Source: Photobacterium obscurum (GTDB lineage: Bacteria; Pseudomonadota; Gammaproteobacteria; Enterobacterales; Vibrionaceae). Taken from it: a stretch of DNA of 64,000 bases. Numbering within the stretch: position 1 is the stretch's first letter; each line of letters starts with the position of its first letter. The translations under genes were made by a program, and so were the position numbers. Below the pieces are notes generated by a model. The model saw only the letters and a program-made list of their open reading frames with translations, ran no database searches and was not told the origin of the DNA. Positions 7,271 to 16,014 of the stretch are shown here, piece by piece. The stretch is from contig NZ_JAKRRW010000010.1 of NCBI RefSeq assembly GCF_026191635.1, forward strand, positions 62,001 to 126,000. The letters run 5' to 3'.

Positions 7271-8698
7271 TTAGATACCTCCAAAACACAGGTATTTGAT
7301 CTCAAGATATTCATCAATCCCCTGTTTCGCTCCTTCGCGCCCTAGCCCCGACTGCTTCACCCCACCGAAGGGCGCGACTTCGGTTGAAATGATGCCTTCG
7401 TTGATTCCCACCATGCCGTATTCCAGTGCTTCGGCTACCTTCCATACGCGGCCGATATCTCGGCTATAGAAGTAACAAGCCAGTCCATAGATAGTATCGT
7501 TAGCCATCTCGATAAGCTCTTCGTCATTATTGAAGCGAATTATCGGCGCTACCGGGCCAAAAATCTCTTGCTTAACGATATCCATATCTTGCTGTACATT
7601 CGTCAATACGGTCGGTGCCATAAATAGTCCGGGCTGAGGCGTATCACCATAGGCTACTGTCGCTCCTTGCTGTATAGCTCTATCAATAAGAGCCTGAATA
7701 CCGTGTTTTGCTTTTTCCTCAATCACAGGACCGATAACTACGCCATGATCTAAGCCATTACCGATTTTCAGTTGCTTGACGACTGCAACAAACTTATCAA
7801 CAAATGAGTCATAAACCCCGTCCTGTACATAGAACCGATTGGCACAAACACAAGTTTGCCCGGCATTTCGGAATTTTGATGCAATCGCACCCTGCACCGC
7901 TTTGTCAATATCCGCATCATCAAACACAATAAACGGCGCATTACCGCCAAGCTCCATCGATGTACGTTTCACATCATTGGCACATTGAGCAAGCAACAAA
8001 CGACCAACCTGGGTTGAACCGGTAAAAGACAATTTTCTTATTTGCGGCTGACTGCAGAACACCTCGCCAATCATACTGTTGGACTGATTGACCACCAGTG
8101 TCAGCAAGTCGCGAGGGATCCCTGCCTGATAAGCCAGTTCCGCTGTCGCATATGCAGACAGCGGAGTTTGATTAGCAGGCTTGGCAATAAAGCTACACCC
8201 TGCCGCCAAGGCTGGTGCGGCCTTGCGGGTGATCATCGCAATGGGAAAATTCCAGGGCGTAATTGCAGCAGCCACACCGACTGGCTGCTTTATCGTCACA
8301 AGACGACGATCACCCATAGGTGCCGGTATCGTTTCGCCGTAGGTACGTTTGGCTTCTTCGGCAAACCATTCGATAAATGAAGCGCCGTAAGCCACTTCTC
8401 CTTTGGCTTCTACCAGTGGTTTACCCTGCTCAAGCGTCATCAGACGCGCAAGGTCTTGTTGGTTTTCCATCATCAACTGGAACCAACGACGAAGAATGCC
8501 GGCGCGTTCTTTGGCTGATCTTTTCTGCCACATTTTTTGTGCCTCATGAGATCGGCCAATTACAGCACCAATCTCATCGCGACTTTGGGTCGCAATGTGA
8601 CCAAGAATCTCACCCGTCGCCGGATTCTCAACGGCAAGGGTTGTTTCTGATGGCTCGCATAAAAAAGAAATCAGCGAGCGGTTTTTAATTGACTGCAT
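7271..8698 (-). CDS. gabD: NAD(P)-dependent succinate-semialdehyde dehydrogenase
   Basis: Aldehyde dehydrogenase oxidising succinate semialdehyde to succinate, the last step of GABA and related polyamine breakdown. Landmarks: TPWNFPIAMITRK for cofactor binding, FTGSTQVGR, the general base in ELGGNAPF, the nucleophile Cys in NAGQTCVCANR, and EIFGPVAP. The C-terminal SGLGREG and DEYLEIKYLC are typical of GabD and not of betaine or generic aldehyde dehydrogenases. The start at 8698 is chosen because GGAG lies 5 bases upstream (8704-8707); an ATG 24 bases earlier has no such signal. No gabT or gabP is adjacent, so it acts as an isolated gene here. Confidence 0.92.
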   Translation of the reverse strand: MQSIKNRSLISFLCEPSETTLAVENPATGEILGHIATQSRDEIGAVIGRSHEAQKMWQKRSAKERAGILRRWFQLMMENQQDLARLMTLEQGKPLVEAKGEVAYGASFIEWFAEEAKRTYGETIPAPMGDRRLVTIKQPVGVAAAITPWNFPIAMITRKAAPALAAGCSFIAKPANQTPLSAYATAELAYQAGIPRDLLTLVVNQSNSMIGEVFCSQPQIRKLSFTGSTQVGRLLLAQCANDVKRTSMELGGNAPFIVFDDADIDKAVQGAIASKFRNAGQTCVCANRFYVQDGVYDSFVDKFVAVVKQLKIGNGLDHGVVIGPVIEEKAKHGIQALIDRAIQQGATVAYGDTPQPGLFMAPTVLTNVQQDMDIVKQEIFGPVAPIIRFNNDEELIEMANDTIYGLACYFYSRDIGRVWKVAEALEYGMVGINEGIISTEVAPFGGVKQSGLGREGAKQGIDEYLEIKYLCFGGI

Positions 8699-8830
8699 AG
8701 TAACTCCATAAGGCTGCTTCAAAACGTTATTGCTTAAAGTATCGTAAAACGCACGCGAGAAAGCATACTCTGCCTGTTCACAGCATCACGGGAATTATTC
8801 GCATTCACCATACCAACTAAAATAATACAA

Positions 8831-8852
8831 ACAGGCTGCAACTGCAGCCTGT
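8831..8852 (-). terminator. Terminator of the yjjU-GNAT operon
   Basis: ACAGGCTG and CAGCCTGT form the arms of a hairpin 26 bases after the GNAT stop. On the minus strand it is followed by a T-rich tract (TTGTATTATTTTAG). Confidence 0.75.
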
Positions 8853-8877
8853 ACTGATTCAATGTGTATAACACCTT

Positions 8878-9327
8878 CTAACCAAGCAAATAGGAAAAAG
8901 GAATACAGCCTCCCGGCAACGCTTTCGGTTCACCTACCTGATGAAAGCCAATAGTTCGGTAAAAGTCTTGAGCATGGGTCGATGAACAGAGTTTCACTAT
9001 ACCTTTTGGTGATTTACCCCGACATTGTGATAAAGCCTCTAGTACGAGTTGCTTACCAATTCCTCTCGCATGGTGATCTGGCGCCACAAACAGACTCACC
9101 AGATTCCAATACTCCTTAATCAATACAACTCCCACAATTCGGTCATCAGTTCGATATACCAAATGCACAGTATCGTTAGCATTATTTCGCCACCAATGCA
9201 TATTGCTTACGCATTGAGAAACAAGCTCGTTAGCTTCATGGTTAGTTACATCAATACAAGTCTTGATTGCTTCCTCTATCAAAACCGTTATTTCGGGAAT
9301 ATCTGTTTCTATTGCCCTTTCTATCAC
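8878..9327 (-). CDS. GNAT-family N-acetyltransferase
   Basis: A 149-aa acetyl-CoA-dependent acyltransferase. The acetyl-CoA binding motif HHARGIGKQLV lies near residues 87-97 and is preceded by the beta strand NLVSLFVAPD. The C-terminal segment DFYRTIGFHQVG is typical for YafP/ElaA-like members. The GTG start overlaps the stop of the upstream patatin gene by 4 bases (GTGA), so translation is coupled and the two proteins are likely to work together or at least be made together. The substrate cannot be predicted. Confidence 0.85.
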   Translation of the reverse strand: MIERAIETDIPEITVLIEEAIKTCIDVTNHEANELVSQCVSNMHWWRNNANDTVHLVYRTDDRIVGVVLIKEYWNLVSLFVAPDHHARGIGKQLVLEALSQCRGKSPKGIVKLCSSTHAQDFYRTIGFHQVGEPKALPGGCIPFSYLLG

Positions 9328-10187
9328 ATTGCTTCCCCAGCAAAATTTAATGATTTAGATGCATCTATTCCTAATTGATAACCAGCATTAAGTTTTTTCC
9401 AATCGGTAGTAATCCGACCGACAGCAAAACTCTCCGGCGGCGCGATGACGTGCAAAGTGCAATCCTCTGGGGGGCTGTTAACAAATTCAATCGCTCGGTT
9501 ATAGCTATCTGCACGGCTAATCATGGCTTCAGCCAAAATAGGATGCTCGGACAATAACTTTTTCACTAACCACTTATTTTTAACTTGTGACTTGGTATAG
9601 CCAAGCGGTCGTGATAGAACGACAGTAATGTCTCTTGCCCCCATTTCATAAGCCTTCACAACTGGAATAGAATCAGCAACGCCACCATCTGTCATCGGTT
9701 CGTCACCAATTTGCGGATATTGGCGATAGGCTATTGGTACCGAGCAAGATGCCTTCAACAACTCATTCAAATTATCAGGTGTTGCTTGTATATATACTGC
9801 TTCGCCGGTTTGTACTTTTGTCGTTACCACATACAACGGAATAGGTTGGCTTGCCATTGCCTCGGCATCGATATTAATCTCTCTAATGGTTATGTCCCAT
9901 AACCAATCAAGATCAAGCCAATGGCCTCCTTTGATGAAGCGTTTGAAGTCGATAAATTCCGGACGGCATGAGTAATCAGTGATGACCTTATAGCTTCTGC
10001 CTCGCTGGTTCGCCAACCAGGCCGCCAAGTTAGTTGATCCCGCAGATACACCAATACAAAAATCAAAGGGGCGATAACCACTATCAATGAAACTGTCGAG
10101 AACACCTGCCGCAAAAATCCCTCTCATCGCGCCTCCTTCGACAACGAGTGCGGATTTGGGCGCTTCTTGATTGATCTTCTGTACCAT
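9324..10187 (-). CDS. yjjU: Patatin-like phospholipase, YjjU family
   Basis: A 287-aa cytoplasmic patatin-family serine esterase, probably acting on phospholipids or acyl glycerols. The oxyanion hole GGAMRG is at residues 18-23, the nucleophile elbow GVSAG has Ser48, and the dyad Asp is in TDGG at about residue 167. This layout, with the C-terminal segment EFVNSPPED, matches E. coli YjjU. The gene overlaps the following GNAT gene by 4 bases. It lacks a signal peptide, so it is not a secreted toxin of the ExoU kind. Confidence 0.88.
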   Translation of the reverse strand: MVQKINQEAPKSALVVEGGAMRGIFAAGVLDSFIDSGYRPFDFCIGVSAGSTNLAAWLANQRGRSYKVITDYSCRPEFIDFKRFIKGGHWLDLDWLWDITIREINIDAEAMASQPIPLYVVTTKVQTGEAVYIQATPDNLNELLKASCSVPIAYRQYPQIGDEPMTDGGVADSIPVVKAYEMGARDITVVLSRPLGYTKSQVKNKWLVKKLLSEHPILAEAMISRADSYNRAIEFVNSPPEDCTLHVIAPPESFAVGRITTDWKKLNAGYQLGIDASKSLNFAGEAM

Positions 10188-10233
10188 ACTGAATCCTTTC
10201 TGACTGTACAGCCTTCAGTTTAGGGCATAAAAC

Positions 10234-10431
10234 CTAATCCGGTCTGAATATGAACTCAAAAAACAGTCCAATTTTTAAGGCAGCCAAACACAGAAAATAG
10301 CGCATCCGAGTGTTATGGCTAAAATCCGCGCTAGCTGCCCAAAATAGCTTGAAGATATGACCATCGCCATTTCGATTGCTACCACGAATTTTGAACCAAT
10401 AACGATGGTAGGGATAATTTAAGGAAAACAC
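10234..10431 (-). CDS. Small hypothetical protein, possibly coupled to the upstream reductase
   Basis: A 65-codon frame beginning with GTG one base after the TAG stop of the NAD(P)-binding reductase. The product is basic and aromatic-rich, with YHRYWFKI near the start, then FKLFWAASADFSHNTRMRYF and a hydrophobic LAALKIGLFFEF end. The composition looks protein-like and ends at a natural stop. I do not recognise a family. If real, it would be translated by re-initiation after the reductase. There is no strong ribosome binding site, so it could also be chance. Confidence 0.4.
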   Translation of the reverse strand: MFSLNYPYHRYWFKIRGSNRNGDGHIFKLFWAASADFSHNTRMRYFLCLAALKIGLFFEFIFRPD

Positions 10432-10432
10432 C

Positions 10433-11071
10433 CTAGCGCTTATAGACAAACTCTGGATCAACACACTCATAAATCTGGCGAATTGAAGTATCGTCAGCAA
10501 GCAATTTCAGCGTCAAACGCGCAACTTCGCTTCGGCTAATTAGGCCATGAACCTCTTTACCCTGCGACAATTCACCGCTTTGACTCACAGCCCCATCTTG
10601 CAAGCCGCCAGGCCTCAGGATGGTATATTCTAGCAGACTAGTCTGAAGCCATGACTCGGCTAAGCTTTTTTCACGGACAGCTTGACCAAAAGCAGCCTTT
10701 GCTCTTTCAGGAAGCGTAGCCCAGGAGTCACCACAGCCTAATGACGTCACCATCAAGAAGCGCTGTAGCTTATGTTCTTCGAGAAGATTTATAAGGTGAC
10801 GATGTCCAATATAGTCCACTGGCTGACTCGCACGAAAACTCCCCATGGTTGAAATTACCCAAGAGTCTGGTGAAGCTTGGCGCAATACATGTTCGATATC
10901 TTCAGGATTTAATCCATCGCCTTTTATGACAGAGACCCCGGCATCAGCTAACTCAGTAGCAGAATCCGGGTCCCTCACCATTGCTGTTACTGGATGCCCC
11001 TGCTCACGATAATACTTTGCAATGGCCAACCCTAAACCTCGACTTGCACCAAAAACAACCAATTCCTTCAT
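10433..11071 (-). CDS. NAD(P)-binding short-chain reductase-like protein
   Basis: A 212-aa Rossmann-fold protein of the atypical SDR/NAD(P)H-binding class (PF13460-like). The dinucleotide loop FGASRGLGLAIAKYY lies at the N-terminus and is followed by acidic DGLNPEDI and STMGSF segments. It lacks the YxxxK motif of classical SDRs in a clear form, as expected for this class. The ATG at 11071 has GAGGAG 8 bases upstream. A Fur-box-like sequence lies 28 bases before the start, so iron repression is likely. The substrate is unknown; flavin or quinone reductase activity and ferric-siderophore handling are possible roles for an iron-regulated member. Confidence 0.8.
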   Translation of the reverse strand: MKELVVFGASRGLGLAIAKYYREQGHPVTAMVRDPDSATELADAGVSVIKGDGLNPEDIEHVLRQASPDSWVISTMGSFRASQPVDYIGHRHLINLLEEHKLQRFLMVTSLGCGDSWATLPERAKAAFGQAVREKSLAESWLQTSLLEYTILRPGGLQDGAVSQSGELSQGKEVHGLISRSEVARLTLKLLADDTSIRQIYECVDPEFVYKR

Positions 11072-11098
11072 CAATTCTACTCCTCACGAATAATTGCA

Positions 11099-11117
11099 AA
11101 TGATTCTAATTATTATT
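11099..11117 (-). promoter_or_regulatory. Candidate Fur box
   Basis: AATGATTCTAATTATTATT matches the Vibrio-type Fur consensus AATGATAATNATTNTCATT at all but about three positions. It lies just upstream of the reductase gene start at 11071. Confidence 0.5.
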
Positions 11118-11200
11118 ACCAACAAAGACAAAGGAATATAACTTGTTATTGATTCAGGTTAAGTTAGTGAAATCGTCAAGCCCTCAGGCGATCAACGGCT

Positions 11201-11686
11201 CTATTTTAAATATTTAACGTGAGCTTCCATCTCTTCGCCAATCTCTTTGCGCATATTCATTAATTTGATCGCCGAATCACGGAGCATCTTATCTTCTTCT
11301 GTCTGCGGTACCCACTCAGGCACAGAGGTAGGTTTGCCTTGTTCATCAACAGCAACCATTATCACGATACAATGTGTAGTAAGCCGCCTTTCTAAGGTTT
11401 TCGGGTCACTTGCCTGAACATCAATAGCAATATGCATTGAAGATGTACCGGTATAAATAACCTTTGCACTCACCTCAACAAGATTACCAACATGGATTGG
11501 GGCGACAAAACGAATACCACCAGCATAGGCAGTAATACAGTATTTCCCACTCCACCCGGCAGAACATGCATAAGCTGCCAGATCTATCCATTTCATCACA
11601 GCCCCGCCATGAACCTTGCCACCAAAATTGACATCACCCGGCTCAGCGAGGAACCTTAATGTGACATCACGTTGTCCACCATCCAT
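11201..11686 (-). CDS. Acyl-CoA thioesterase, hotdog fold (YciA-like)
   Basis: A 161-aa hotdog-fold thioesterase that hydrolyses acyl-CoA to free acid and CoA. The 4HBT motif is visible as FGGKVHGGAVMKWIDLAAYA, followed by the CoA-contact strand GGIRFVAPIHVGN. The C-terminal half is helical. This is the acyl-CoA thioesterase group that includes YciA and eukaryotic ACOT proteins. The ATG at 11686 is preceded by GAGGAG at 6 bases, so the longer TTG-initiated frame to 11731 is rejected. It is a single gene. Confidence 0.88.
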   Translation of the reverse strand: MDGGQRDVTLRFLAEPGDVNFGGKVHGGAVMKWIDLAAYACSAGWSGKYCITAYAGGIRFVAPIHVGNLVEVSAKVIYTGTSSMHIAIDVQASDPKTLERRLTTHCIVIMVAVDEQGKPTSVPEWVPQTEEDKMLRDSAIKLMNMRKEIGEEMEAHVKYLK

Positions 11687-11831
11687 ACAAAACTCCTCAA
11701 CGACTGCATTTTGGCATTCAATCAACCCCAAAAATGCAACATAATCAATACACCACCACTAATTCAAACTAACAACTTTAAAGCATTTATCAAGCAATAT
11801 AAGCTGATAGACAACCGATGAATGCACAGGG

Positions 11832-11864
11832 CAAAAAAAAAGCGCCCTGTGAGCGAGGCGCTTT
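11832..11864 (-). terminator. Rho-independent terminator, minus strand
   Basis: AAAGCGCC (11839-11846) pairs with GGCGCTTT (11857-11864) around a 10-base loop. On the minus strand it is followed by nine T. It ends the relic/ABC transcription unit coming from the right. Confidence 0.8.
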
Positions 11865-11882
11865 AACTATTTGAAAGATAGA

Positions 11883-11990
11883 TTATTCAGTATAATGTGA
11901 AGGCTCTTCTAACTGTCGCTGAAACTCTTCTATACGTTTGTGTAAGCCGTCTTTCTCGGCGAGTATTTTCCTTTCTCGACAGTAAGGGCA
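11883..11990 (-). pseudogene. Fragment with CPYC motif and coiled-coil tail
   Basis: A 35-codon open stretch with no ATG, GTG or TTG start, beginning after an in-frame TAA. It encodes CPYCRERK followed by a charged helix (AEKDGLHKRIEEFQRQLEE) and a natural stop just before a good terminator. It reads like the C-terminus of a zinc-ribbon or coiled-coil protein whose front part has been lost. I do not know the family. Confidence 0.35.
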
Positions 11991-12036
11991 TTAATTGTTG
12001 TTACCTATGCCTGTTATCAATTTTTACTGAGTTTCA

Positions 12037-12570
12037 TTATGATGCAGTGGCGCTTCGGTAACACCTTTCCTTGTCTACAATTGCCCTAACCGTATACAGA
12101 GCTGATAACAGTGATGTACCACTCACAATGAGCACCATCATACCCCCTTCAATCACAATCAGTAGCATACGCGGTTCAGCGACTAACTGATAATGAAGTA
12201 CAAAATAGGTGGCAATAAATACTCCAAATATTGAAATGCACAGAGCTTCCATCGCCAGACTAAATAACATTTCCGTTTTATACATCCCAATGATAGTGAA
12301 TACTTTTAAGGTTGATATATTTGCTAATAATTTACTTGTAGTTATTTTAATCGTTCCGGCAATCAAGCACGCAACAAGAATGAACTGACTTATCGAGCAC
12401 ACCTTTTGTAGAGTATTACTTACTGATTCAGACGTACAAAAGTCATAGGTCCGGATAAGCTTCAATGCAACCGCACTGGTACTCACCAAACAAACTAATA
12501 ATAATGTATAGCGCCACTGAGTAATCAAGCTACCCTTCACTAACTTAAGGTGTAACACTATATTCCCCAT
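12037..12570 (-). CDS. Compact FtsX-like ABC transporter permease (possibly decaying)
   Basis: A 177-aa membrane protein with four hydrophobic segments, near residues 23-40, 60-78, 103-128 and 137-163. The last three segments and the closing SALYTVRAIVDKE resemble the FtsX/MacB permease domain, whose helices end at an Arg-rich cytoplasmic tail. Normal MacB or LolC permeases are about 400 aa with a large periplasmic domain between the first two helices; here that loop is only about 20 residues. The ATG has AGAGG 7 bases upstream and overlaps the ATPase gene by 13 bases. It belongs to the broken ABC exporter next to a LytTR two-component system. It could be a minimal permease or a deletion product. 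Confidence 0.6.
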   Translation of the reverse strand: MGNIVLHLKLVKGSLITQWRYTLLLVCLVSTSAVALKLIRTYDFCTSESVSNTLQKVCSISQFILVACLIAGTIKITTSKLLANISTLKVFTIIGMYKTEMLFSLAMEALCISIFGVFIATYFVLHYQLVAEPRMLLIVIEGGMMVLIVSGTSLLSALYTVRAIVDKERCYRSATAS

Positions 12571-13280
12571 GGAAGCGCCTCTGCGACTTTTCTCCGCTTC
12601 AATAAGGCTAATGGTACATGTTCAACGACGAAACCATCTTGCAAGTGAATAGTCCGATCGCACTGTGCTGCAAGATCTGCATTATAGGTTGTCATCAATA
12701 CAGCTGTACTTAACTCTTGCCCCAACCGCTTAATATGCTCTAAGATCCCGATCGCTTCGTCATATTCTTGATATGCCGTTGGCTCATCGGCGATTACCGC
12801 AACAGGTTGATTAATGAACGCCCTAGCAACAGTTACCCGCTGCCTGACTTCAGCACTTAGTTGCTCGGGTTTTAAATGAGAAAACCGACTAATTTCGAGC
12901 TTATTCAGCATTTCAACAACACGACCGAGCCTCTCCATCTTAGGTACATTATTAAGAATTAGCGGAAACTCAATGTTTTCAAAAACAGTGTAAGCAGAGA
13001 CCAAATTGAAATCAGGAAAGATAAACCCCATCTTTTCACGGCGAACATCTATAGCAAACTAAGATGTTTTTGTAACCGCGGTACCTCCGATAATAACTCT
13101 TCCCTTATAGTTGTTATCTAGCAGGCTACAAATGCTTAATAACGAACTTTTACCAGCTCCCGATGGCCCGCAAAGAGCAACAACCTCACCGCTATCAACA
13201 TAGCCATCAACACCTTTTAGTGCATCATAACGATAATGTTCCAAACTGTAAGTTTTTTGTATTCGCTGAAATTCAATCAT
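12558..13280 (-). pseudogene. ABC exporter ATPase interrupted by in-frame amber codon
   Basis: A LolD/MacB-type ATPase of 240 codons is split by one TAG at 13059-13061. The two halves are in the same frame with nine sense codons between the TAG and the next ATG at 13031. The first part (13062-13280) has Walker A as GPSGAGKSS. The second has the Q-loop region as FIFPDFNLV (Pro in place of Gln), the signature as LSAEV instead of LSGGQ, Walker B as VIADEP, and Tyr in place of the switch His in TTYN. So even without the stop, several catalytic motifs have drifted. This points to a decaying gene. Sequencing error cannot be excluded for the stop, but does not explain the motif changes. Confidence 0.8.
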
Positions 13281-13630
13281 ATTTCCTCATTGAGTTCAGG
13301 GGGATATTAAATCCCCCTCTCCCCCAAGGCTGTCTCATTGTTTAGTGCCAACTAACGTTATTTTATAATCTAAGACAGCGTGCTTCTTGATTCATTAAAA
13401 TGGTCACCTGGTTATTTTATTGCTAGGATAACCAGCTGTTTATATAGTCAGAATATATGTAACGAAAAATAAGTGAGTATGAATGCGATAAACGGTAATA
13501 AATACGGATAAATGGAACATAGCGCGATAAGTTGCATAGATAAGCTCCAATTGCTCAATCCAAATGTCACATATTGTTATGTTAGTTGATTAGTCTACGA
13601 ACAGTCGTCGGTAAACTATTATGACTTGGT
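13281..13630. other. Intergenic region between LytTR system and ABC genes
   Basis: About 350 AT-rich bases with no gene. Visible structures are an 8-bp inverted repeat CTGGTTAT/ATAACCAG at 13408-13435 and a 12-base tandem repeat (ACGGTAATAAAT, ACGGATAAATGG) at 13492-13515. Either could be an operator for the ABC unit; neither clearly matches the LytTR direct-repeat consensus. Confidence 0.4.
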
Positions 13631-14425
13631 TTACATTTGCTTAAATAGTCCTTGAGCATTTCGGCTCACCGCAAGCTTTACCTTACCATCACACAAGTAA
13701 ACAAACATCCGTCCGGCAAAATCACGCTTCACTCGCTCGATCGCATCAACTCTAACTATCGTAGCACGGTGAATTTGCCAGAATAAATCAGGCTCCAGCT
13801 GTTTGATTAGTTCCTTTAATGGAGTACGAATGACATATTCATTGTCGTTCGTATATACACTGACATATTTGTCTTCAGCTTTCAGGTAATTCACGTCATC
13901 TACTGAGACCAAGCAAATATCATCTCCTTTACTTGCTTTTATCCAGCGTAAATACTGACTGCGAGGAGAAATAACTCTTGCAACTAAACGCTCAATCGCA
14001 GTGACAGTAGTAACATCAGTACGATTGTTCTCTGAATGAATAGCCGAAAAGTATGTCTGTACCCGCTCGCAGGTAGTCATCAGGCGCTTTTCATTCAAAG
14101 GTTTGAGTAAATAATCAAAAGCGTGTTCCTCAAAAGCTTGAATGGCATATTCATCGTAAGCCGTGATGAAAATAATAACAGGGATCTTATCTATTTTATT
14201 AAGCGCCTTCGCAACCGATATTCCATCGAGACCTGGCATGCGAATATCTATAAATGCGATATCAGGCTTATGTTTTTTTATACTGGCTAATACTGTATTG
14301 CCATCAGAGTCGCAGGCAACGACATCAAGTTGAGGCCAAACTTCAGCCAACGAACGATTTAAATGGTGACGCAATAAAGGCTCATCGTCGGCAATTACCG
14401 CAGTTATTGTTTGCTGGCTAATCAT
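13631..14425 (-). CDS. LytTR-family response regulator
   Basis: A 264-aa transcription regulator. Residues 5-125 form a receiver domain with acidic pocket ADDE, phosphoacceptor Asp60 in FIDIRMPG, and the conserved Lys in YLLKPL. The second half from about residue 155 is a LytTR DNA-binding domain, with VSVDDVNYLKAEDKYVSV, RTPLKEL, and FWQIHRATIV. LytTR regulators control exporters, bacteriocins, competence or autolysis. The gene overlaps the stop of the upstream kinase by 4 bases, so they are one operon. The neighbouring ABC exporter on the same strand is the obvious ancestral target. All key residues are intact. Confidence 0.92.
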   Translation of the reverse strand: MISQQTITAVIADDEPLLRHHLNRSLAEVWPQLDVVACDSDGNTVLASIKKHKPDIAFIDIRMPGLDGISVAKALNKIDKIPVIIFITAYDEYAIQAFEEHAFDYLLKPLNEKRLMTTCERVQTYFSAIHSENNRTDVTTVTAIERLVARVISPRSQYLRWIKASKGDDICLVSVDDVNYLKAEDKYVSVYTNDNEYVIRTPLKELIKQLEPDLFWQIHRATIVRVDAIERVKRDFAGRMFVYLCDGKVKLAVSRNAQGLFKQM

Positions 14426-15456
14426 GATAAATACTCTCCGGGAATTAGCTCTATTCTGGTGGTTACTCCACCACTCTCAGGTGCAGAGATAGATAAGTAT
14501 GCTTTTTCCCCATACAGTGCTTTTAAACGCTGACGTATGTTATCAAGGCTAACGCCGTGTCCATGCTGGAGCGGTGCACCTTCGAAGCCAACACCATTAT
14601 CCTTTATTTCAACCAACAAACGCTCTTGGTGGCAAGATATAAACACGGCAACCTCTCCACCTTCTTCACGAGGCTCTATACCATGAAAAACGGCATTCTC
14701 AACTAACGGTTGTAACATATGAGGGGGAATATCCCATTGCTTATCTACGTCATCATCAATGACTAATCGATAAGTCAGCCTGTCACCCAAACGCATCGAT
14801 TGAATACCTAAGTACGCATCAAGCAAGTCAATCTCGTCCCCCAACATTATCCATTCGCGACGACTCTTCTTTAGGCTGATCCGAAGTAATTCAGTTAACC
14901 TGACTAATAATTGCTTCGCTTTATTGGGGTCTGCGTCGATCAATACTTGCAAGTTCGCAAGGGTATTAAAAAGGAAATGGGGTTCGATTTGGCTTTGCAG
15001 TACCTGCAGTTGGCTAACTACCAATGCTTTCTCTTGCTCAGCTTGAGTCAACCTTGCCTGGCGTAACTCACTCTCATATAACAATGCTTTTTCACGATTG
15101 TAGAAAAAATAGTAAATCAACGTGGAGAAGAACAATGAGAAACCAACCAGACTAAAAAAGTCGTTCCCACCATCTTGAACCGGATACCAAACCGACCACA
15201 TCATGGCATGGAGCGTTCCCAGAAAAAGGGTTCCTCCAACAACAAGGAAAAAGTGTAAAGATGAGCGCCATGAAGGCCAGTAATATTGAATAAGCAAGCT
15301 GATTGCATTACAAATACCACCATAACCAAACGCAATAATCAGATGACGACTAAATTCCCCGCCCCTTATCATGAAAGTAATCAACGCAATGCCAATACAT
15401 AAGCAGATACTGATACATATGTCCCGGGCGGTAAGATTAAATCTCAAAATATTCAT
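14422..15456 (-). CDS. LytS-like sensor histidine kinase
   Basis: A 344-aa membrane kinase of the HPK8/His_kinase (PF06580) class. The first 120 residues hold about four transmembrane segments with little extracellular loop, which suggests sensing of the membrane or of a partner protein. The phosphoacceptor is His160 in QIEPHFLFNTL. The ATPase domain shows PPHMLQPLVENAVFHG as the N box, DNGVGF as the G1 box and GVSLDNIRQRL as the G2-like box. It is paired with the downstream LytTR regulator through a 4-base overlap. An arrangement of kinase, LytTR regulator and ABC exporter is typical of peptide-response or export-control modules. Confidence 0.92.
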   Translation of the reverse strand: MNILRFNLTARDICISICLCIGIALITFMIRGGEFSRHLIIAFGYGGICNAISLLIQYYWPSWRSSLHFFLVVGGTLFLGTLHAMMWSVWYPVQDGGNDFFSLVGFSLFFSTLIYYFFYNREKALLYESELRQARLTQAEQEKALVVSQLQVLQSQIEPHFLFNTLANLQVLIDADPNKAKQLLVRLTELLRISLKKSRREWIMLGDEIDLLDAYLGIQSMRLGDRLTYRLVIDDDVDKQWDIPPHMLQPLVENAVFHGIEPREEGGEVAVFISCHQERLLVEIKDNGVGFEGAPLQHGHGVSLDNIRQRLKALYGEKAYLSISAPESGGVTTRIELIPGEYLS

Positions 15457-16014
15457 TCACACCCCACAACTTTCCACCATGCGCTCAACCAACAATATGA
15501 AACACAGCGATTATACATACACTGAAAAATATGACTGAGATGATTTCAGCAAAAATGGGGGTGAAAACCCATTTCAAGACTCAACTATTGCAATGAGTTG
15601 GCTTACAGCAGCATGGAACTATCGCATAAAAATAGGCTGCCTGAATGCGTTAAGATAAGGATTCAGCGGCCAGTGAATACCTTTCCCTTATAAACGGCGC
15701 AGTCTTTTAGCTAAAAATAAGACCTCGCACTCAGAACAGCCTAGCAAATTGTATTTTCATTCATCTTTCCATGGTACAAGTTCAACAAAGATATCGCCTA
15801 TTGCTTGCACAAGCATAAGATTACTCAATTACTGAGTTATTACGTTTCCCTTGTGACAAATCGTATTTAAATTGACTGAATGGCAGATATCGCAGATAAA
15901 TGGGAATTCACTCGCAATAAGTGCTGTTGGTAGCCTCTATTTCACTTATATCCAAGCCACCTCAAGATTGCTATGATAAAGCTTGCCTGTATTTTTGAGT
16001 TAATCTAATTCTCT
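15457..16014. other. Intergenic region without a recognisable gene
   Basis: About 560 bases between the divergent kinase and nitroreductase genes. Only very short frames exist, the longest protein-like run being about 40 codons around 15589-15693. A repeat arm lies at 15947-15971. No promoter strong enough to call and no RNA gene was recognised. Confidence 0.5.
15947..15971 (+). repeat. ERIC-like repeat half copy
   Basis: TATATCCAAGCCACCTCAAG followed by ATTGC matches the repeat arm consensus. It lies about 45 bases before the nitroreductase start. Confidence 0.55.
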
